From: Opitutus sp.
GTDB taxonomy: Bacteria > Verrucomicrobiota > Verrucomicrobiia > Opitutales > Opitutaceae
Assembly: GCA_013821985.1 (NCBI GenBank)
Contig: PNJQ01000017.1
Span: 1 to 53,041, forward strand
Direction of reading: 5' to 3'
DNA: 53,041 nt
Both the position numbers and the translations under genes were made by a program. Positions 47,700-53,041 of the stretch are shown here, in pieces; the stretch's first letter is position 1; each line of letters begins with the position of its first letter. The notes beneath the pieces were generated by a model. It was given only the letters and a program-made list of their open reading frames with translations. It was not told the origin of the DNA and ran no database searches.

Positions 47700-49526
47700 A
47701 TGGCCGACCAGGACTACAAAGTTAAGATCACGACCACTGGCGATCCCGCCGGCGCCAACGTCGTTGCAGAGTCCCTGCAAAAGGTAGGCGAGAGCGCGCA
47801 GCAGACCGAGCAGGGCCTGCGTCAGCTGATCGATGCCGGCAAGGCGCTCGGCCGCGACACCAGCGCCCTCGAGGCGGAGCTGAAGAACCTTCGCTCCGCT
47901 CAGGCGAGCGGCGTTCTGAGCGCCTACATTGCGGAACTCGAGCAGGCCATCGTGCTCGGCAAGTCCGCCGGCGCCAACGTTAGCGATCTCGAACGCCAGC
48001 TCGCCGCCATTCAGTCGAACAAGCCGGATCTCGCCGCGGCCGCACGCGCGGAAGCTGACCAAGTCGAACAGGCCAAGGCGCGCGCGATCGAAGCGCTCGA
48101 AATCGCCGCTCAAAAGGAAGCTGAAGCCGAGGAGGCGAAGGCCCGCGCGCTTGAGGCGACGCAAAAGGAACTGAAGGACGCCGCATTCTGGACGCTCTTC
48201 TACAAGACCGGCACCGACAAAGCCGCCGCCGGCTCCAAGGATCTCGGCCGCGATCTCGCCAACCTTTCCCGCGCCGGACAAGAAACAGGCCGCGTGATGA
48301 ATGGCCTTTCGCAAGGCGGCATCGGTGGCCTCATCACGGCCTGCCGCGGCGCGATCGGTGTCATCAAGGCTCTCGCCACCGGCACGATCGGCGCCGTGCT
48401 GCTGCCGATCGTCGCGGCCGCCGGCGGCGCGTTGCTCTTGCTTGGCAAACGCGCGCGCGACAACGCCGCCGAAATGCGCAAGGCATTCGACGAGGCGGCG
48501 AAGAACGCCGAGGATTTCAAGACGCGCCTCGAGGCCGCCACCGCCGGCGTGCAGGAATCGCTCCGCCTGCAGGGCGAAGCCGTGCAGCAACTCACGCGCG
48601 ACTTCGACGAGCTGCTCGGCCGCATCGATCAGGCTTCAAAGCGCAACACGACGCTCGCCACCGCCGAACGCGCCGCCCTGGACGCCCAGCTCGACGCCGA
48701 CGAGCAACAGGCCATCGCCAACGCGCGCCCTGACGAACGCGACGACGTCCGCCGCACCTTCGCCCGCCGCCGCCGCGACGTGCAATTCCAGCGCCAGGAG
48801 CAGGACATCACCAACACGGATCTCAGCGCCACCGTGCGCGAAAAAGCCGCGAGCGAAGCGCAGCAGGCCGCTCGCGCCGAACTCGATGCCCTTGGCGCGC
48901 TCATCCGCGAAGCCCAGGCCAAGGCCGACGAGGCGCTCGCCCGCACGCAGCAATACGCCGCGACCGACTCTTCGCCCGACGCCATGGCGGCGCGCAACGA
49001 AGCCCGCGTGCAGCAGGAGACCGTCAAGAAGCTCGAGGCCGACGCCGCCCGCCCCACCGCCATCGCCGCCAAGGCCGACGCCGAAGTCCAAGCCGCCGCG
49101 CTCGCCCGCGAGGAAGCCGCGCTCCGCCGCCGCGAACTCGACGCGCGCCGCACCGCCGAAGGCTTTGCGCGTGGCACCGAGGACCGCGATCTCGACATCC
49201 AGCGCCGCGAACGCGCCCGCGAGGAAGACGTCCAGTTCCGCGCCAACTCCACCGGCGCCGGCATCGAGGAACTTTTTGGCCAGGTGCTCAAATCGCCGCG
49301 CGCCCAGAGCGATGCGCTGCGCCCACTCTACGAGAAAATCCTCGCGGCTGCGCAGGAGATTCAAGGCCAGAGCACCGGCGAGGAGATCGCGCAACTCAGC
49401 ACCGCGCTCACGCAGCTCGTGGAGGCTACCAAGGCCGAGCGCGGCGGCGTGCTCCCGCAGATCCGCGAACTCACGCGCCAGGTGCAAACGCTTTCCAGTC
49501 AGATCAGCGCCACGCGCGTCCGCTAA
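47700..49526 (+). CDS. Tail tape-measure protein
   Basis: 608 residues. An N-terminal helical region (YKVKITTTGDPAGANVVAES) precedes a hydrophobic centre (IGVIKALATGTIGAVLLPIV, then AAAGGALLLLG, about 217-247) and a long Arg/Glu/Ala coiled coil (RREQ-type, about 310-520). This composition is typical of tape-measure proteins, which set tail length. By the usual rule of about 1.5 angstroms per residue the tail would be near 90 nm (an inference). It is followed by hub genes. Confidence 0.85.
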   Translation: MADQDYKVKITTTGDPAGANVVAESLQKVGESAQQTEQGLRQLIDAGKALGRDTSALEAELKNLRSAQASGVLSAYIAELEQAIVLGKSAGANVSDLERQLAAIQSNKPDLAAAARAEADQVEQAKARAIEALEIAAQKEAEAEEAKARALEATQKELKDAAFWTLFYKTGTDKAAAGSKDLGRDLANLSRAGQETGRVMNGLSQGGIGGLITACRGAIGVIKALATGTIGAVLLPIVAAAGGALLLLGKRARDNAAEMRKAFDEAAKNAEDFKTRLEAATAGVQESLRLQGEAVQQLTRDFDELLGRIDQASKRNTTLATAERAALDAQLDADEQQAIANARPDERDDVRRTFARRRRDVQFQRQEQDITNTDLSATVREKAASEAQQAARAELDALGALIREAQAKADEALARTQQYAATDSSPDAMAARNEARVQQETVKKLEADAARPTAIAAKADAEVQAAALAREEAALRRRELDARRTAEGFARGTEDRDLDIQRRERAREEDVQFRANSTGAGIEELFGQVLKSPRAQSDALRPLYEKILAAAQEIQGQSTGEEIAQLSTALTQLVEATKAERGGVLPQIRELTRQVQTLSSQISATRVR

Positions 49527-49529
49527 CCC

Positions 49530-51305
49530 ATGGCCGTTATCTGGAAAATCAACGGCGACACGCCCGCGACGCTCGGCGTCGAGAATCTCGTGCTCCGCCT
49601 CGCCAATCAGGCGGCCGACATCTTCACCTTCAAGCAGGTGACGCCCTTCGACGGCACCGCGCTCTTCGCCGCCGGCGCCGAGATCGTGCTCACCCGTCAG
49701 GTCGACGCCGGCGATCCCGTCACGTGGTTCCGCGGCTACATCCGCCGCCTCCCGCGCCGCTCCAACTCCGCCGACGAGCAGATCATTTACGAAGCCCGCG
49801 GCGGCTGGGAGCTCCTCGAGCGCCGCGCGTTCCTCCAAAATTTCAAGGAGCCGGTCGACGCCGAGGATCCCGAATCATCGCTCACCTCCGTCATGCGCGG
49901 CCGCGTGGTGCTCGGCCAGGACGACACCGGCGCAAAGGTCGCGCTCTCCGCCGCCGTCACGGCCGCCGTCAACGCCGCGATTTCTGCCGGCGCCGATCTC
50001 GACGTCGGCACGGTGAGCATCGGCAGCGTCGAGGTGCCGTGGGACGAAGCGACCGACCTCAGTTGCGCCGACGTGATCGCGCGCCTCCTGCAGTGGAAGC
50101 CCGATGCCGTCGTTTGGTTCGACTACACGGTCGACCCGCCGGAGTTCAACTGCGTGCAACGCAGTGCGCTCACCGCCGTCGACCTCGAGGTGAAGGCGGC
50201 CGGATCGGCCGACACCGGCGGCACGCACGCCCCGCTCGAGAGCGTGCTCATTAACCCGCGGCACGATCTCGTGTGCGAGGATGTTTGCCTGATTTATCTG
50301 CGCACGAATCGTTCGAACGAGGCCACGTGGGAAACCACCGAGCGCGACGTCTATCCGCCCGGCACCACCGGCCTCGAGGACAACGCCCTCGTGCGCACGA
50401 TCCAACTCGCCGGCAGCGTCTACAACTCGACGATGCTCGAGCAGCGCAACAAGACCGAGGTGATCCCGTCGATCGTGCGCACCGGCTTCGGCAGTCCGAT
50501 CACGAGTGGCGGCGACTTCACAGCGCTTTCCAACTGGTGGAGTCGGCATGATCCCGTGCTCGCGTCCAGCAACGTCACGATCAAATCGTTTCTCAGCGGC
50601 GACATCGAGCGGCTGGCGCCGTCGTCGCCCGACACCACGCCCAGCACGCAGCCGACCTATGAGCTGCTCGAGGGCTCCGTCACTGACTGGATGAAGAATT
50701 TCCAAGGCGTCGAAGTGGAACAGCAGACCATGCGCGCCGAGGTGATTCTCGAAGTCGAAGATCCGCTCGACTCGACCAAGGTGGAACGCATCACGCGCTC
50801 GCTCGCCGTGACGGTCACCGCGATCAGCACCGATCGCACGCTGCACACGTTTTTGCAGGACGACAGCTACACCGAGCCCGAGGCCGCGCCCGAGGGTCTC
50901 GCCGAGGCGATCCACGGCGCACTCTCCGTGCTGCAATACGACGGCACGGTCGTGCTCGTGGAGTCCGAAGCAACCGGCCTCGTCAGTGTCGGCCACGTGT
51001 TGAACCTCACCGACGCGCTCGCCGCGTGGGAGACGATGAAGGCTCTCGTGCAACAGGCGGAGATCGAGATCGACAGCGGCCGCACGACGCTGGTCGTCGG
51101 TCCGGCGAAGCACCTCGGGCCTGATGATTTGATCGAGTTGTTCCGGGTGAACCGCAACCGCCAGCCCGTGACGAGTCACCTGGTGCGGACCGGCGGCACG
51201 CGTGCGCCGGCCGACACAAAGCAGGGCCTCGGCGTGTGGCAGCCCTCGAAGAACTCCGTTGCTCTGCCGAACCTACCGCGCGTCTTCAGCGCCGACATCA
51301 CCTGA
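49530..51305 (+). CDS. Tail hub / distal tail protein candidate
   Basis: 591 residues. An N-terminal beta domain (AVIWKINGDTPATLGVENLV; GDPVTWFRGYIRRLPRRSNS) resembles baseplate hub proteins. The middle is VSIGSVEVPWDEATDLSCAD, and a C-terminal segment LVQQAEIEIDSGRTTLVVGP is typical of the hub family in siphovirus-like phages. It lies directly after the tape measure, as in B3/D3112-like phages. The start ATG is four bases after the tape-measure stop. Confidence 0.7.
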   Translation: MAVIWKINGDTPATLGVENLVLRLANQAADIFTFKQVTPFDGTALFAAGAEIVLTRQVDAGDPVTWFRGYIRRLPRRSNSADEQIIYEARGGWELLERRAFLQNFKEPVDAEDPESSLTSVMRGRVVLGQDDTGAKVALSAAVTAAVNAAISAGADLDVGTVSIGSVEVPWDEATDLSCADVIARLLQWKPDAVVWFDYTVDPPEFNCVQRSALTAVDLEVKAAGSADTGGTHAPLESVLINPRHDLVCEDVCLIYLRTNRSNEATWETTERDVYPPGTTGLEDNALVRTIQLAGSVYNSTMLEQRNKTEVIPSIVRTGFGSPITSGGDFTALSNWWSRHDPVLASSNVTIKSFLSGDIERLAPSSPDTTPSTQPTYELLEGSVTDWMKNFQGVEVEQQTMRAEVILEVEDPLDSTKVERITRSLAVTVTAISTDRTLHTFLQDDSYTEPEAAPEGLAEAIHGALSVLQYDGTVVLVESEATGLVSVGHVLNLTDALAAWETMKALVQQAEIEIDSGRTTLVVGPAKHLGPDDLIELFRVNRNRQPVTSHLVRTGGTRAPADTKQGLGVWQPSKNSVALPNLPRVFSADIT

Positions 51306-51841
51306 TGCCCACCGTCGCCCAGCTGATCGCCGCCCTCGAGGCCAACTACGCGAGCACCGCCCCGCGCTACGGCGACGTGGTGAACCTCCGGCAGGCCGGC
51401 ACGATCGTCTGCCGCGCGCACATCACCAACACCGACCCGCGCCCCAGCGCCACCGACAGCGAACAAGCCGTCGCCTTCGAGATCGGCAGCGTCACCTACT
51501 ACGCGATGATCTACGGCCTCGGCGGCGCGGCGCCGCGGACGTTTGTCGCGGCGTTCACGTTGGACACCGAAGCCGAGCCGCCGCAGGTGGTGCCCGAGGC
51601 CAGCGACCTCGCCACGGCGTTGATCAGCCCGTTTGACGAAGAGAACCCGCCGCGCGAAGGCGACACCGTGCTGCTCACCTACAGCAGCCAAATCAAATTT
51701 CGCGCCACGCTCACCGAGACGGACCTCAGCGCCTACACCGTCAGCGACGCCAGTCTCTTTTGCATTGAGCTGGCGATCGACACCGGCGGCGAGGATCCCG
51801 AGGTGTGGTTCGCCACGCTCGTGCAGCTCGGCCTGTTCTGA
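51305..51841 (+). CDS. Tail-tip protein, hypothetical
   Basis: 178 residues from the ATG at 51305 (one-base overlap with the hub stop). It is beta-rich and acidic (FEIGSVTYYAMIYGLGGAAP; DTVLLTYSSQIKFRATLTET). No family is recognised. Position suggests a component of the tail tip. Confidence 0.6.
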   Translation: MPTVAQLIAALEANYASTAPRYGDVVNLRQAGTIVCRAHITNTDPRPSATDSEQAVAFEIGSVTYYAMIYGLGGAAPRTFVAAFTLDTEAEPPQVVPEASDLATALISPFDEENPPREGDTVLLTYSSQIKFRATLTETDLSAYTVSDASLFCIELAIDTGGEDPEVWFATLVQLGLF

Positions 51842-51850
51842 GGAGCGCGC

Positions 51851-52822
51851 ATGGCCTGGGAACACTTCACCGACTGGCTGGAGCCCGGCCAGATGATCAC
51901 CAAAGCCCAGCGCGACGAACTCCTCGACGCGATCGAGGAGCGCATCAAAGCCATCGACGGCCGCTGGGGCTGGAGCGACGAGATGGCCGCAATCAAAGAC
52001 AGCGGTCTCGCGACGTTGCGCGTGCACTACGAGGGTTGGCGCGGCGCAGCGGAGTCCGGCGAGGAAAGCGATCTTCTCACCGTCATCTTTTTTCTGGCCG
52101 AACAGCACTACATTCGCGGGGACGATCCTTCGACCAATGTGGAACCCTGGGATTCCTTTGGCATCTTTTACGCCGCCGCTGAAGACCTCGGCTACATTGC
52201 AGACGCCGAAGATCCCGACGACCAGGCAGTCGCCGACAAGCTCATTGATTCCGGCGACGTTTACGCTCCTGACCAAGCCAAGTTTTGGAACATCATGCGT
52301 CGAGCGGTGCAGTTGTTGCAGGTTCCAATTCTGAACCTTTACGGCGACGTGCATTACCTGAAGCAGGTCGAGGATCCGGGAACGATCGAGGAAGTGCAGG
52401 CTGCGACCGAAATCGAGGATGCCTTCGCCCCGTTCCGGTTAGCGGGCTTCGACTTCGACTTGTTTGCGTTGAGACGGTTTACGATGAGGGCGAATCTGGC
52501 GCCGTCGCTTTACAGCGATTACACGCTGTGGGCTGCGACGGACACTTACCGCGAATTCGGCGGCGGTTCATATCGCTGGAAAGTTGGCTCAGCCTCGCCT
52601 GCAACGTTCACCTACCCGTGGGCAGGTGCGGGATATGTGACGATCGTGGAAGAGCTGGGCGAATTTTCCGAGAACGGCGAAATTGTAATCGAGGTTGATA
52701 CACCTAATTACTACGTCGGTGGGCCGGACGACGCATCAATGGTTCGAGTTACGTGGACCAGCGCTGGCGTTTTCGGCCAGCCGACGTTCACGCACTCCTA
52801 CGAAGAGATCTTGCCGCCGTGA
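51851..52822 (+). CDS. Last late gene: tail-tip or appendage protein
   Basis: 323 residues. An N-terminal helical part (EHFTDWLEPGQMITKAQRDE) is followed by an acidic, aromatic-rich C-terminal half (TDTYREFGGGSYRWKVGSAS; VDTPNYYVGGPDDASMVRVT) that looks like a beta-sandwich. GC falls along the gene, unlike the preceding structural genes, which suggests separate acquisition. It is the last gene before the right end. Function unknown; host recognition is possible. Confidence 0.6.
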   Translation: MAWEHFTDWLEPGQMITKAQRDELLDAIEERIKAIDGRWGWSDEMAAIKDSGLATLRVHYEGWRGAAESGEESDLLTVIFFLAEQHYIRGDDPSTNVEPWDSFGIFYAAAEDLGYIADAEDPDDQAVADKLIDSGDVYAPDQAKFWNIMRRAVQLLQVPILNLYGDVHYLKQVEDPGTIEEVQAATEIEDAFAPFRLAGFDFDLFALRRFTMRANLAPSLYSDYTLWAATDTYREFGGGSYRWKVGSASPATFTYPWAGAGYVTIVEELGEFSENGEIVIEVDTPNYYVGGPDDASMVRVTWTSAGVFGQPTFTHSYEEILPP

Positions 52823-52952
52823 GCGCCTGAGCGCGCTGTTTCTTGCCCCGGCAACGCGTTTGCCGACCCTTTGCAACCCGCCCGCAGGACGCCTGTTTTC
52901 TGCTCGATTTTCGTCCGCCAAAAGGCAGCGATTATCAAACCCTCCGGAATTC
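52823..52952. other. Right-end non-coding region with transposase-site candidates
   Basis: This holds the inverted copies of the left-end motifs: TTTGATAATCGC (as GCGATTATCAAA, 52928-52939), and GTTTGAGAAGAAT, which begins inside the right terminal repeat (plus strand 52949-52961). Farther in is CGAAAATC (as GATTTTCG, 52906-52913), at nearly the same distance from the end as in the left arm. No gene is visible. Confidence 0.6.
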
Positions 52953-52977
52953 TTCTCAAACGCGCCCGGAACTTACA
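52953..52977 (-). repeat. Prophage right terminal inverted repeat (attR end, site R1)
   Basis: Read inward it begins TGTAAGTTCCGGGCG and matches the left end at 17 of 25 positions. Another TTTGATAATCGC site lies 22 bases farther in. Confidence 0.75.
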
Positions 52978-52981
52978 GCGG
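52978..52981. repeat. Target-site duplication, right copy (GCGG)
   Basis: It directly follows the terminal CA. Continuing GCGG with GTAA restores CGC GGG TAA in the TlpA reading frame. Confidence 0.6.
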
Positions 52982-53041
52982 GTAACACGGTGAGCCGCGG
53001 CTCAGTGAGTCTCAGCTTTGTGTGTGTTCTGTGTCTTCCGT
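52982..53041 (+). other. Host sequence downstream of the prophage
   Basis: 60 bases of chromosome. The first four, GTAA, complete the original stop of the TlpA gene. A TTTGTGTGTGTTCTGTGTC stretch then recalls the AACACA-rich words at the ends of the host intergenic elements. No gene is visible. Confidence 0.6.

Larger units (their letters stand above)
15697..52977. mobile_element. Mu-like transposable prophage (about 37.3 kb)
   Basis: It is bounded by TG...CA with an inverted repeat at equal distance from both ends. It contains MuA-like and MuB-like genes, an XRE repressor with a Ner-like regulator, DUF3164, and Mu-type head genes in Mu order (gp25-, gp26-, gp27-, gp28-, gp29-like, then I protease and capsid). 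No tyrosine or serine integrase and no tRNA target is present. Early genes run left from 29253 and late genes run right from about 29780. The tail genes lack a sheath, so a siphovirus-like virion is likely. All essential modules look intact, so it may be functional, subject to the transposase residue noted. Confidence 0.93.

Noticed and set aside
43702..52822. Contractile (myovirus) tail as in Mu
   Set aside because: No sheath, no gpP/gpV-type baseplate set and no tail-lysozyme spike gene was seen; the tube, tape measure and hub order fits a non-contractile tail.
15842..52939. TTTGATAATCGC inverted repeat as the prophage termini
   Set aside because: The flanking 5 bases differ (GCATT and AACCC), and outer repeats exist on both sides; better read as internal transposase sites.
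15697..52977. Site-specific integration at a tRNA gene
   Set aside because: No integrase and no tRNA at either junction; the DDE transposase explains mobility.
15694..52993. 6-bp target duplication CGGTGA with ends TGATTCC...GTAACA
   Set aside because: It fits as a duplication, but puts the shared terminal TTCCGGGCG at different distances from the two ends and does not restore the host stop codon. Kept as the second-best boundary.

Overview
The window is high-GC DNA that most resembles a member of the Verrucomicrobiota, probably Opitutaceae. This placement is inferred from gene content and from the intergenic repeat families, not from a marker gene. It splits into host chromosome (1 to about 15,696, plus the last 64 bases) and one almost complete Mu-like transposable prophage (15,697 to 52,977, about 37.3 kb).

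Host part. Two membrane pyrophosphatases lie in tandem on the minus strand. One is a partial divergent paralogue at the window edge. The other is a full K+-dependent-type HppA with an unusual insert of about 110 residues. A plus-strand operon follows: an ABC ATPase, a FtsX/MacB-type permease, a His-rich lipoprotein and a DUF3299 protein. This set resembles zinc-regulated zrg-type loci. A minus-strand pair (exported alpha/beta hydrolase and EamA transporter) comes next. Then comes a plus-strand cell-surface signalling and uptake operon: FecI-type sigma factor, FecR regulator, TonB-dependent receptor and TlpA-type thioredoxin protein. The gaps carry REP-like palindromes, a TTGGCCAC-type dispersed element and tandem heptanucleotide arrays.

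Prophage. It has TG...CA ends with an inverted repeat of 17 matches in the first 25 bases, and is flanked by GCGG on both sides. Joining the flanks restores a TAA stop to the TlpA gene, so the insertion is at the very end of that gene. The layout is unusual for a Mu relative. The lysogeny switch (XRE repressor, Ner/Cro-like regulator and a GTTGAC operator cluster) sits about 13.5 kb inside the element. The early operon runs leftward from it: small regulators, a DUF3102-like protein, the MuA-like transposase, the MuB-like ATPase, DUF3164, a string of small coupled genes, a lysozyme-like protein, DUF5131, DUF2786, an HhH-GPD glycosylase and others. The late operon runs rightward: an alpha/beta hydrolase and lipoprotein, Mu gp25-gp29-like packaging genes, an I-type protease/scaffold, a decoration protein, the major capsid protein, a Dam-type methylase, head-completion genes, tail tube, a fibre, a tape measure and hub genes. 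No tail sheath is visible, so the tail is probably long and non-contractile, as in B3/D3112-type transposable phages.

The most striking observations are: (1) degenerate 7-bp tandem arrays that fill gene-to-gene gaps in both host and prophage, often next to a stop or start codon; (2) the central divergent switch of the transposable phage; (3) a Glu in place of the second catalytic Asp of the transposase; (4) a run of small genes joined by the same AAGGCGGTGCGTCGTGA-type junction; (5) an early DNA-metabolism block pairing a three-Cys DUF5131 protein with a DNA glycosylase.
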